From the NCBI GenBank assembly GCA_038529355.1, contig JBCBDU010000013.1:11962-75961 (forward strand): DNA of 64,000 nucleotides, given 5' to 3'. This DNA is from CALBPI01 sp038529355. Its GTDB lineage: Bacteria > Pseudomonadota > Gammaproteobacteria > Steroidobacterales > Woeseiaceae. Made by a program: the position numbers and the translations under genes. This document shows, piece by piece, positions 16,808 to 25,263 of the stretch. Each line of letters begins with the position of its first letter. The first letter of the stretch is position 1. A model generated the notes under the pieces. The model was not told where the DNA came from, made no database searches, and saw only the letters and a list, made by a program, of their open reading frames with translations.

Positions 16808-17167
16808 ATGTCACGAGTTAAAAGAGGCGTCGTTGCACGCGCACGCCACAAGAAAGTTCTCAGCAAAGCCAAAGGCTATTACGGCGCGCGCCGCAAGGTA
16901 TTTCGCGTTGCCAAGCAGGCCGTTATCAAGGCTGGTCAATATGCCTACCGCGATCGCCGTGTTCGCAAGCGCGAATTCCGTCGTCTGTGGATTGCACGGA
17001 TCAACGCAGCGGCACGCATCAACGGCTTGTCGTACAGCCGGTTCATGAACGGGTTGAGCAAGGCTGAGATCGATATCGATCGCAAGGTACTTGCTGATCT
17101 GGCTGTGCACCAGCCGGAGAGTTTTGCGGCACTGGCCGAGCAGGCCAAGTCCCATCTCGACGCCTGA
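16808..17167 (+). CDS. rplT: 50S ribosomal protein L20
   Basis: 119 residues. It binds 23S rRNA early in assembly and autoregulates its operon in several bacteria. It begins MSRVKRGVVARARHKK, with the typical long basic N-terminal helix and globular C-terminus. AGGAGTG precedes the ATG, 12 bases after rpmI. Confidence 0.98.
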   Translation: MSRVKRGVVARARHKKVLSKAKGYYGARRKVFRVAKQAVIKAGQYAYRDRRVRKREFRRLWIARINAAARINGLSYSRFMNGLSKAEIDIDRKVLADLAVHQPESFAALAEQAKSHLDA

Positions 17168-17194
17168 GCAGGCAACGCTATAGTCTCGATCTAA

Positions 17195-17237
17195 ACGCCG
17201 GGCGCTCATTGCGAAATGGGGGCCCGGTGTTGTTTTT
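17195..17237 (+). terminator. Terminator-like hairpin in front of pheS (possible attenuator)
   Basis: ACGCCGGGC (17195-17203) pairs with GCCCGGTGT (17222-17230), nine pairs with one G-U, followed by TGTTTTT (17231-17237). Between rplT and pheS it could end ribosomal-protein transcripts or attenuate pheST, as happens in E. coli. I found no Phe-rich leader peptide. Confidence 0.45.
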
Positions 17238-17247
17238 GGTGAACGCC

Positions 17248-18228
17248 GTGCAAGAACTGCAATCAATCACTCAATCAGCACTTGATGCCGTCGCCGCAGC
17301 GCATTCGGTCAGTGAACTCGATGCAGTGCGTGTCGATTTTCTCGGTAAGAAGGGGCAGCTGACAGCTTTATTGAAACAGCTCGGCGCTCTGGCGGCAGAA
17401 GAGCGGCCTGCGGCCGGCCAGAAGATCAATGCCGGCAAGCAACAGGTCAATCAGGCGATCGAGGCGCGTCGGGTGGTGCTCGAGAGTGCTGCGCTGGATG
17501 CGCGGCTGGCCAGTGAATCGGTGGATATCTCATTGCCTGGACGCGGCGACTTGCCTGGTTCGTTGCATCCGGTGACAAAAGCGCGCCGCCGCATCGAAGC
17601 CATATTCCGTGGCGCAGGTTTTGGCGTACGTCACGGCCCGGAGATCGAAGACGATTTTCACAATTTCAGTGCGCTGAATATCCCCGATGATCATCCGGCG
17701 CGCGCGATGCACGACACATTCTATTTCGGTGACGGTCGCCTGTTGCGTACGCATACATCGCCAACACAAATTCGCACGATTCAGGACGAAGGTGTGCCGA
17801 TCCGCGTGATCTGCCCTGGGCGTGTTTATCGTTGCGATTCCGACCAGACACATACGCCGATGTTCAACCAGGTCGAAGGTCTGGTGATTGATCGCGATAT
17901 CAGTTTTGCAAACCTGAAGTCCGTGTTGCACGAATTCGTTGCACTGTTTTTCGAACGCGATGCGACGCTGCGTTTCCGTCCGTCCTACTTCCCGTTCACG
18001 GAACCATCAGCGGAAGTGGACGTGATGATGGAGGATGGCAGTTGGCTCGAGATTCTCGGCTGCGGCATGGTGCACCCGAACGTACTGACGAACGTTGGTG
18101 TTGACCCGCAAGAGTTTGGTGGTTACGCGTTCGGCATCGGTATCGAACGCCTGGCGATGCTGCGCTACGGAATTGGTGATTTGCGCACGCTGTTCGAGAA
18201 CGACGTGCGTTTTCTGGAGCAGTTTTGA
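17248..18228 (+). CDS. pheS: Phenylalanyl-tRNA synthetase alpha subunit
   Basis: Class II catalytic subunit charging tRNA-Phe, as an alpha2-beta2 complex with PheT. The GTG at 17248 makes 326 residues and places LGKKG exactly 31 residues from the start, as in E. coli (327 residues). A GTG nine bases upstream is the alternative. An N-terminal coiled coil is followed by motif 2 (VYRCDSDQTHTPMFNQ), FTEPSAEVDV and motif 3 (GIGIERLAMLRYG). The preceding hairpin may attenuate it. Confidence 0.96.
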   Translation: MQELQSITQSALDAVAAAHSVSELDAVRVDFLGKKGQLTALLKQLGALAAEERPAAGQKINAGKQQVNQAIEARRVVLESAALDARLASESVDISLPGRGDLPGSLHPVTKARRRIEAIFRGAGFGVRHGPEIEDDFHNFSALNIPDDHPARAMHDTFYFGDGRLLRTHTSPTQIRTIQDEGVPIRVICPGRVYRCDSDQTHTPMFNQVEGLVIDRDISFANLKSVLHEFVALFFERDATLRFRPSYFPFTEPSAEVDVMMEDGSWLEILGCGMVHPNVLTNVGVDPQEFGGYAFGIGIERLAMLRYGIGDLRTLFENDVRFLEQF

Positions 18229-18274
18229 TGATCCGGTTTGTTCGAGTGCGCATTCGTCATAAGAGGTGCGTGCA

Positions 18275-20641
18275 ATGAAATTCTCGCGTAACTGGTTGCA
18301 CGAGTTTCTCGCTGTCAACGAATCCGAGCGACCTCAGCTTGAGTTTTTGCTCGAGCGCCTGACGCTTGCGGGTCTGGAAGTTGATGGAACCGAGCACCTG
18401 ACATTGCCGGACGGCGTGGTCGTTGCGCGCATCGTATCTGCCGAGCAACACCCGAATGCCGATCGGCTGCGTGTGTGCATTGTTGACGACGGCGCGGCGC
18501 AACACAGTATTGTATGTGGTGCGCCCAATGCGCGTGCCGGCATCTTTGTGGCACTGGCGACCATCGGCAGTAAGCTGCCGGGTGGTCTGAAAATCAAGAA
18601 ATCCAAACTTCGTGGTGTCGAGTCTCACGGCATGTTGTGTTCTGGCGCTGAATTGGGTTTAGGCGAAGACCATGACGGCATTATCGAGTTGCCGGAGTTG
18701 CCGCTTGGTCAGCCGTTGGCGCAAGCGCTAGGCGCGCCGGACGACGTTATCGACGTCGATCTGACGCCGAACCGCGGGGATTGTTTTTCTCTGTTGGGCG
18801 TTGCCAGGGAAACTGCCGTTTTCGCCGATTTGGGCCTGACTGTACCCGAGGTCAGCGAACCTGAGGTCACGCTGGATGATCCATTCACCGCGCAGGTGGT
18901 CGCGCCGGCGGCGGCACCGGTGTTCAGCTACCGCGTTATCCGCGATATCGATGCGAACGCAAAGACGCCGCTATGGATGCTTGAGCGCTTGCGCCGCAGC
19001 GGTATTCGCAGCATCCATCCGGTTGTTGATATCACCAATTACGTGATGCTCGAGTTTGGTCAGCCGATGCATGCCTACGATCTGGATCTGCTGCAAGGCG
19101 ATTTGGTCGTGCGCGAAGCCGGCGATGGTGAATCTCTGACGTTGCTGGATGGCAAGACAGTCGATGCGCTACCGGGCACGCTGCTCATTACCGATGATAG
19201 CGGCCCGATCGGCCTCGCGGGTATCATGGGCGGCGCAACAACGGCGGTGTCTGCGTCGACGACCAATATCGTGTTCGAAGCCGCATTCTTTGCGCAATCC
19301 GCGATGGCGGGGCAGGCGCGTCGCTATGGTTTGCATACAGACGCATCGCTGCGGTTTGAGCGTGGTGTAGATCCGACCATGCAGGTTCGGGCGCAACATC
19401 GTGCGGCGCAATTGCTGGCCGAATTCGCTGGCGGTCAGGTTGGCAATGTGGGGCACCTGGTCACACGCGATCGGCTACCGCCGCGCCCCGTGGTAACGCT
19501 GCGCTCGAGTCGTCTACAGAAGGTGTTAGGTCATCACATTGAATCGAGTTTTGTTTCTCAAACCTTTGATAAATTGGGCTTTAGTGTAGAAGCCACTGAG
19601 ACAGAATGGCATGTGACACCGGCCAGTTGGCGGTTTGATATCGCTATTGAAGAGGACCTGATTGAAGAGGTCGCGCGCGTCTACGGCTACGACAATCTGC
19701 CCATGCAGAATGCGTATGCGAAAGTCGCGCTGGCGCCGTCGCCCGAATTGCGTATCGATGAAGAGCGCCTGCGCGATACGTTCGTTGCTCGCGGCTATCG
19801 TGAGGCGATCACCTACAGTTTTGTGGATCCAAAGCTGCATGCGGCGCTCGGCGTCGCAAAAGCCGGCCCGAAGCTCGTCAATCCGATTTCCAGCGAGTTG
19901 TCGGTCATGCGCGGCAGTTTGTTGCCCGGGCTGCTGCAAGCGACGCTGCACAATGCATCACGTCAGCAGCAGCATCTGAAACTGTTCGAGATCGGTACGG
20001 TATTCGACGGCGACAGCGAGCGCCAGATGCTCGCAGGCGTTCTGTTTGGCACGCGCTCGACGGAGCATTGGGCGCAGCCATCGACAGACGCTGATTTCTT
20101 TGACATAAAATCTGCGCTGGAAGCGCTTGTAGCGTTAACGGGGCGTAGCCGCGTTGTTTTTGATCCGCTCGACGCTGTTGCCCTGCATCCTGGCCAGAGC
20201 GCCCGTGTGCTGGTTGATGGCGCAGACGTCGGCTTCGTGGGCGCATTGCACCCGGGGCTCGATATTGCCAAATCGCTGGGCGCACCTGTATTCGTATTTG
20301 AGATCGCGGTTGAGCCAGCATTTGCCGCTCCTTTACCAGCCGCAGCCCCTGTATCGCGGTTTCCGGCTGTGCGCCGGGATATTGCCGTTGTGGTCAGTGA
20401 AGAGGTTGCGGTTGGTCATATGATCGACACGATACGCGCCGCGTCAGATCACACGCTCGATGAGGTTATCGTGTTCGATATTTATCAGGGGCAAGGCGTA
20501 GAACCCGGCGCAAAAAGTGTCGCTTTTGGCTTGATTTTATTAGACTCTTCGCGCACCCTTACAGACGAAAATGTGGACGCAACAGTGCATGTTGTTTCTG
20601 TAGCCTTAGAGTCGAAACACGGCGCAAAATTAAGAGAATAA
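18275..20641 (+). CDS. pheT: Phenylalanyl-tRNA synthetase beta subunit
   Basis: 788 residues (E. coli 795). Order: short N-terminal domain MKFSRNWLHEFL, EMAP-like tRNA-binding fold (about 39-148), B3/B4 editing region, B5 domains, catalytic-like core, and a C-terminal FDX-ACB anticodon-binding domain (about 695-788, RFPAVRRDIAVVV). ATG 18275 has AAGAGGTG at the right spacing; an in-frame GTG nine bases earlier lies inside that ribosome site. ihfA starts five bases after the stop. Confidence 0.97.
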   Translation: MKFSRNWLHEFLAVNESERPQLEFLLERLTLAGLEVDGTEHLTLPDGVVVARIVSAEQHPNADRLRVCIVDDGAAQHSIVCGAPNARAGIFVALATIGSKLPGGLKIKKSKLRGVESHGMLCSGAELGLGEDHDGIIELPELPLGQPLAQALGAPDDVIDVDLTPNRGDCFSLLGVARETAVFADLGLTVPEVSEPEVTLDDPFTAQVVAPAAAPVFSYRVIRDIDANAKTPLWMLERLRRSGIRSIHPVVDITNYVMLEFGQPMHAYDLDLLQGDLVVREAGDGESLTLLDGKTVDALPGTLLITDDSGPIGLAGIMGGATTAVSASTTNIVFEAAFFAQSAMAGQARRYGLHTDASLRFERGVDPTMQVRAQHRAAQLLAEFAGGQVGNVGHLVTRDRLPPRPVVTLRSSRLQKVLGHHIESSFVSQTFDKLGFSVEATETEWHVTPASWRFDIAIEEDLIEEVARVYGYDNLPMQNAYAKVALAPSPELRIDEERLRDTFVARGYREAITYSFVDPKLHAALGVAKAGPKLVNPISSELSVMRGSLLPGLLQATLHNASRQQQHLKLFEIGTVFDGDSERQMLAGVLFGTRSTEHWAQPSTDADFFDIKSALEALVALTGRSRVVFDPLDAVALHPGQSARVLVDGADVGFVGALHPGLDIAKSLGAPVFVFEIAVEPAFAAPLPAAAPVSRFPAVRRDIAVVVSEEVAVGHMIDTIRAASDHTLDEVIVFDIYQGQGVEPGAKSVAFGLILLDSSRTLTDENVDATVHVVSVALESKHGAKLRE

Positions 20642-20646
20642 ACGCG

Positions 20647-20946
20647 ATGGCACTAACCAAAGCGGAAATGGCCGATTCCTTGTTCAATGAGTTGGGGCTC
20701 AACAAACGCGAAGCCAGAGAGCTTGTCGATTTGTATTTTGAGGAGTTGCGCTCAGCATTGGCGGTAGGCGAGCAAATCAAGCTGTCAGGTTTTGGCAATT
20801 TTGATCTGCGTGACAAAAACGAGCGGCCTGGCCGCAATCCGAAAACAGGTGAGGAGATTCCGATCTCAGCACGCCGGGTTGTGACATTCCGTCCAGGACA
20901 AAAACTGAAAGCAAGAGTGGAAGCGTATGCTGGAACCGGGAAATAA
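20647..20946 (+). CDS. ihfA: Integration host factor subunit alpha
   Basis: 99 residues, HU/IHF fold beginning MALTKAEMADSLF, with the DNA-intercalating GRNPKTG arm and the VTFRPGQKLKARVE closing segment of alpha subunits. It forms the heterodimer with IhfB. It is part of the pheST operon and overlaps the merR-type gene by 20 bases. Confidence 0.97.
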   Translation: MALTKAEMADSLFNELGLNKREARELVDLYFEELRSALAVGEQIKLSGFGNFDLRDKNERPGRNPKTGEEIPISARRVVTFRPGQKLKARVEAYAGTGK

Positions 20947-21283
20947 CGATCAGCTGCCGCCTATTCCCGGTAAGCGCTATTTCACCATTGGTGAGGTCAG
21001 CGACTTGTGTTCGGTCAAGCCACATGTGCTCCGCTATTGGGAGCAGGAGTTTCCCCAGCTCAAACCCGTAAAACGTCGTGGCAATCGACGTTACTATCAG
21101 CGTCAGGATGTTTTGGTAATCCGACAGATACGCAGCCTGTTGTACGACCAGGGTTTTACGATTGGTGGAGCGCGGCAGCAGCTGACGGGCGAAGAGGCGA
21201 AATCCGACGTGAGCCAAAGCCAGCAGCTGATTCGCCAGATGCGTATCGAACTGGACGAAGTGCTCAAGATTCTTCGTCGTTAG
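20927..21283 (+). CDS. MerR family transcriptional regulator
   Basis: 118 residues. A winged-helix MerR domain near the N-terminus (FTIGEVSDLCSVKPHVLRYWEQEF, then RRYYQRQDV) is followed by a short coiled coil. There are no metal-binding cysteines in the tail, so it is not a metal sensor of the MerR/CueR kind. This gene follows ihfA and precedes tRNA-Pro in many gammaproteobacteria; its target is unknown. It starts inside the ihfA end, which implies translational coupling. Confidence 0.88.
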   Translation: MLEPGNNDQLPPIPGKRYFTIGEVSDLCSVKPHVLRYWEQEFPQLKPVKRRGNRRYYQRQDVLVIRQIRSLLYDQGFTIGGARQQLTGEEAKSDVSQSQQLIRQMRIELDEVLKILRR

Positions 21284-21333
21284 TTACCGCAAAACCAATA
21301 GCTTAGAATCTTGTTCTAAACCTGTTTCTCAGT

Positions 21334-21410
<77 letters not shown>

Positions 21411-21411
21411 G

Positions 21412-22674
21412 TTACAGGTACTGGTGTTGGGGCACAAACACCAACTCGGCGGTTTGCGCCGCTAAATCTGCAGCCCGTAACGTTTTGTCTTCGATGCCCA
21501 ACAAGATCGGTTCCGCATTGTGGCGATGGATGTTCACCTTAGCGTTGTAAACGAACCGGGTGCGCCCATGTTTGTCATCGACGACCAGCTTGCGAATTGA
21601 GAAACGGCCGCCGTCACAGCGTTCGCCGGTCAGGTAACACTTGATCGACGTCACCCGTTCACCGGACAGCTCAACACCGTGCAGGCGCTGCATGTTGCGT
21701 TGCGTCGATTCGACGAAGCTGATCGCATTACACGCGCTTGGATGCTCGTCATCTTCAGTTTCAAAAGCACCAACGAAAATCTGCCCCGGCAATGCACGCT
21801 CGATCATGCGTGCCAGTTCGATCGTGACATCGCCGACGATGTAGTCATGCGTTGTCGGATTCAGTCCGTCGGCCTGGTGAAACTCATAACAGCTGCCAAT
21901 ATGAAACGCTGTGCGAAGCAGTGGGACGGAGCGCGCGACGGCCTTGCTGCGGGCGATCGCGTTATCAGCAAGCACGAGTTGCATAAAGTGGTATAAGTTG
22001 ATGTTCGGTAACTCGCCGCGATCGCGGTTCCAGATATAGAAGCCGTCGCCGCTGGATGAGCGCGCGAAGCTGATGCCGATCTTGCGATCCAGCAATTTGC
22101 TATGCGCGGCATTGAGCGAATAGGACAAACTGTTGAGCTGCGTCATCTGCTCAAAAGGGCTGAGCAAGCTGAAGCCGACAATGTCGAACAGCGCAACGGC
22201 GCGATGATCGACATGGTTTACGCCATAACGCTTGACCATCGCTTCGATCAAGCGTGTTTCGTTCGGTCGTTTCGCAAGCGGATCTCGTAACGCAATGATG
22301 GTCGGGTCAACGCCCAGGAGTCGCGAAACTTTCTGTAGCTGCTTCAACGGCAGTTTCGCCTCACCGGAAATCAGCTCGGTTATGAAACCTTCCGAGGGTC
22401 GCCAGGGCATGTCGCCGCCTGCCGGCGTCGCCGTGTACTCGGCCAGCGCGTAGTGCGGCACGACGAGCAGGCAAATACCCTGATCGTGGTGCGCCCAGCT
22501 GATGATTGTGTTGGCGCCCAACGCCCACGCATCGTGCAGGCTGCGTTCGAGCGCGACGAGATTGCTGCGCTCGCTGAGGTCCATGCCAGATGCCATATCG
22601 GCCAGCGCGTCGAGGTGCGGCGAGCTGCCGGCGATTTTGGTAATCGCGGAATCTGACAAACGATCAAGCGACAT
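21412..22674 (-). CDS. Class III nucleotidyl-cyclase-like protein with degenerate active site
   Basis: 420 residues, soluble by inspection. An unassigned N-terminal region (1-150) precedes a cyclase homology domain (about 155-350). Both metal-binding aspartates look present: Asp164 in LFDIVGFS and Asp210 in SSGDGF. In the VGD segment (280-282) the arginine is kept (Arg289), but the transition-state Asn is Ile285 and the adenine-specifying Lys position appears to be Ser206, by eye alignment. It may be a regulatory pseudo-cyclase or act on another substrate. It is monocistronic, divergent from the dehydratase-oxidase-kinase operon, and its stop lies beside the tRNA-Pro 3' end. Function is unknown. 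Confidence 0.7.
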   Translation of the reverse strand: MSLDRLSDSAITKIAGSSPHLDALADMASGMDLSERSNLVALERSLHDAWALGANTIISWAHHDQGICLLVVPHYALAEYTATPAGGDMPWRPSEGFITELISGEAKLPLKQLQKVSRLLGVDPTIIALRDPLAKRPNETRLIEAMVKRYGVNHVDHRAVALFDIVGFSLLSPFEQMTQLNSLSYSLNAAHSKLLDRKIGISFARSSSGDGFYIWNRDRGELPNINLYHFMQLVLADNAIARSKAVARSVPLLRTAFHIGSCYEFHQADGLNPTTHDYIVGDVTIELARMIERALPGQIFVGAFETEDDEHPSACNAISFVESTQRNMQRLHGVELSGERVTSIKCYLTGERCDGGRFSIRKLVVDDKHGRTRFVYNAKVNIHRHNAEPILLGIEDKTLRAADLAAQTAELVFVPQHQYL

Positions 22675-22915
22675 GCACTGATCTCCAAAAAGGCATGAAC
22701 GGGTCCTTCGCGGCGCGTTGAGAAAAGCGCCAGAGCACTATGATTTTCTCAGTAAAAATCGCAGCATTAGGATAATATCTCAAAGTAATGAACAGCGCTT
22801 GAAGTTGCAAGCGTCAGTCCATGCAATCGGCCAATCATCAAAAAACGTTAATGTCTTACACCTGCCGTTCTGTCGCCCAGCACCGCACCCCCGATCAGCA
22901 TGCTTCTCGATGTGT

Positions 22916-23878
22916 ATGAATCCTCGCCTCAGCACCACTGAAATTGATGGACTTCGCGACCAATTGCGCGAGTCGATCCACGCAACGCCGAGCGTAGCGC
23001 TGCCAACGCCGCTGGCGCACTGCGCGGCTGCGATCTACGCCAAAATGGAACTGTGGCAAGTGACGGGGTCCTTTAAAGCGCGCGGAGCACTCGCGAACGT
23101 CGCCGAAATTCCAGAAAATGAGCGTGATCGTGGCATAACGGCCGTTAGCGCAGGCAATCATGCAATCGCCGCTGCTTTTGCGGCGCAGCAATTCGGCATG
23201 AGCGCCAAGGTTGTGATGACGGCATCAGCCCCTGCCTACCGCGTCGCACGTTGTCGCGACTATGGCGCGCAGGTCGTGATCGCCGAGACCGTGCACGACG
23301 CGTTCGATCGCGTGCAGGCAATCGTTGCGCAAGAGCAGCGCCATTTTGTGCACCCTTTTGAAGGGTTGACCACAGCGCTTGCGACCGCCGGCGTTGGGCG
23401 AGAATTTGCGCTCGACATTACCGGACTTGACGCGGTGATTGTACCCGTCGGCGGTGGTGGTCTCGCCGCCGGTGTCTCTGCGGCCGTAAAACTCACGCAG
23501 CCTGATTGCCGGGTGTTTGGCGTTGAACCGGTGGGTGCTGATTCGATGTCGCGCAGTTTTGCAGCAGGTGCACCCGTTCACCTGGACGCTGTCGACACGA
23601 TTGCAGATAGTCTTGGCGCCCCCATGGCGCTGCCGATCAGCTTTGCGTTGTGCAAAGACAATATCGACCGTATTGCGACGGTGCACGATGACGAGATTCG
23701 TGCGGCGATGCGCACGATTTACGAATCATTGTCGTTGGCCGTTGAGCCTGCCTGTGCGGCCGCAATTGCTGCGCTGCATGGCCCGTTGCAAGACGAGCTA
23801 GCGGGCAAACGTGTAGGCGTGATTTTTTGCGGCAGCAACATCGACATTGATTTGTGGTCAGCGCTGGTCGCGTCATGA
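22916..23878 (+). CDS. Threonine/serine dehydratase, catabolic type (PLP fold II)
   Basis: Deaminates threonine to 2-oxobutanoate (or serine to pyruvate). 320 residues from the ATG at 22916. PLP lysine in TGSFKARGA, phosphate-binding loop GGGGLAAG, and no C-terminal ACT regulatory domain, so it resembles TdcB or serine racemase relatives rather than feedback-controlled IlvA. No clear ribosome site is visible; an in-frame ATG at 22910 is equally possible. ATGA overlap with the following FAD oxidase indicates an operon. The 2-oxobutanoate it produces can enter isoleucine synthesis, and ilvD lies downstream. Confidence 0.82.
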   Translation: MNPRLSTTEIDGLRDQLRESIHATPSVALPTPLAHCAAAIYAKMELWQVTGSFKARGALANVAEIPENERDRGITAVSAGNHAIAAAFAAQQFGMSAKVVMTASAPAYRVARCRDYGAQVVIAETVHDAFDRVQAIVAQEQRHFVHPFEGLTTALATAGVGREFALDITGLDAVIVPVGGGGLAAGVSAAVKLTQPDCRVFGVEPVGADSMSRSFAAGAPVHLDAVDTIADSLGAPMALPISFALCKDNIDRIATVHDDEIRAAMRTIYESLSLAVEPACAAAIAALHGPLQDELAGKRVGVIFCGSNIDIDLWSALVAS

Positions 23879-25263
23879 GTACGCTGATGATTGAACAGCT
23901 GCGAGCGCAGCTTGGACCTGCTGCGTTAGTGACCGGCGCAGAGATGCATGGCTATTTGCAAGAATGGCGCGGTACGTATACGTCGGACGCACTCGCCGTG
24001 GTGCTGCCGGGCAGTGTTGCGGACGTGCAAACGATTGTGCGTCTGGCAAGCGAGCATGACGTTTCACTAGTACCGCAAGGCGGTAACACTGGGCTCGTCG
24101 GCGGCGCCGTCGCGAACCCGACGCAACTAATCGTCAATCTCACACGGCTAAACCGGATACGCTCACTGGATCGCGATAATGCGTCTATGCTCGTGGAGGC
24201 CGGCTGTACGCTCGACATAGCCAGACAGGCCGCTGCGGCCGAAGGCCTGTTGTTGGCGCTCGATCTGTCATCTGCCGGTAGTTGTCAGATCGGCGGCAAT
24301 GTGTCGACGAATGCCGGAGGCGTGAACGTGCTGCGCTATGGTTCTATCCGACAGCAAGTGCTCGGGCTGGAAGTGGTAACAGCGAGCGGCGACGTGTTTG
24401 ATGCGACGCAAGCGCTGCGCAAGAACAATAGCGGCTACGACTTAAAACAGCTGTTTATTGGCGCAGAGGGAACATTGGGCATCGTCACGGCCGTACATCT
24501 TTGCTTGTTCGCGCAGCCCCAGCAACGCACGGTGATGTGGGTGAGCGTGCCCGACGTGCAAGCCGTGGTTCATTGTTTCGGTCTTTTACGTGAGCGCTTT
24601 TCTGGCAATGTGAGCGCATTCGAGTTGATTCCTGATATTGCCGTGCAGTTCGTAACGCAACATATGTCGGGCATGCGCCGCGTTAGCGACGCCCGCGGTG
24701 TGCATGCGTTAATCGAGTTGCATGATGTATCGCCGGACGCGCGGCCGCTGCAAGGCGTTGTTGCGCACATGGCGGCGCAATACCCAGCGTTCGACGCCGT
24801 GATTGCGACTAGCGAGGCCCAGGCGCAAATGATGTGGGGACTGAGGCATCACATCTCGGATGCGCAGCGTTGCGAGGGCGCCAGCGTCAAGCACGATATC
24901 GCCCTACCAATATCGCAAATTGCGCCGTTCATTGAGTCGGTATTGCCAGAAATTGAGCGGCTAGTTACCGGTATCCGACCCGTTATTTTTGGGCATATCG
25001 GCGACGGCAACTTACACTTCAATTTATCGCAGCCGGTCGGCGTTGCCGCGGATGCATTTCGCGCACACACTGTGGCGCTGAACGATTTGGTCAATAACGC
25101 TGTCATTGCCTACGGCGGCACAGTGAGTGCAGAGCATGGAATCGGATTGCAAAAACGCGCTTGGTTGGAGCGTCAGGTCGGTGGCTCGGGTGTTGCGATG
25201 ATGCGTGCGATCAAGCAGGCACTCGATCCGGAACACAGGTTCAATCCGGGAAAAATACTGTGA
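23875..25263 (+). CDS. FAD-linked D-2-hydroxyacid dehydrogenase/oxidase (GlcD-like)
   Basis: 462 residues. FAD-binding type 4 domain in the N half (VVLPGSVADVQTIV, VPQGGNTGLVGG, SSAGSCQIGGNVSTNAGG) and a C-terminal FAD-oxidase domain (GHIGDGNLHFN, SAEHGIG, NPGKIL). These proteins oxidise D-2-hydroxyacids such as D-lactate or D-2-hydroxyglutarate to 2-oxoacids, passing electrons to quinone or ETF. Substrate cannot be read from sequence. ATG overlaps the dehydratase stop (ATGA), and its own stop overlaps the kinase start (GTGA). Confidence 0.85.
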   Translation: MSTLMIEQLRAQLGPAALVTGAEMHGYLQEWRGTYTSDALAVVLPGSVADVQTIVRLASEHDVSLVPQGGNTGLVGGAVANPTQLIVNLTRLNRIRSLDRDNASMLVEAGCTLDIARQAAAAEGLLLALDLSSAGSCQIGGNVSTNAGGVNVLRYGSIRQQVLGLEVVTASGDVFDATQALRKNNSGYDLKQLFIGAEGTLGIVTAVHLCLFAQPQQRTVMWVSVPDVQAVVHCFGLLRERFSGNVSAFELIPDIAVQFVTQHMSGMRRVSDARGVHALIELHDVSPDARPLQGVVAHMAAQYPAFDAVIATSEAQAQMMWGLRHHISDAQRCEGASVKHDIALPISQIAPFIESVLPEIERLVTGIRPVIFGHIGDGNLHFNLSQPVGVAADAFRAHTVALNDLVNNAVIAYGGTVSAEHGIGLQKRAWLERQVGGSGVAMMRAIKQALDPEHRFNPGKIL

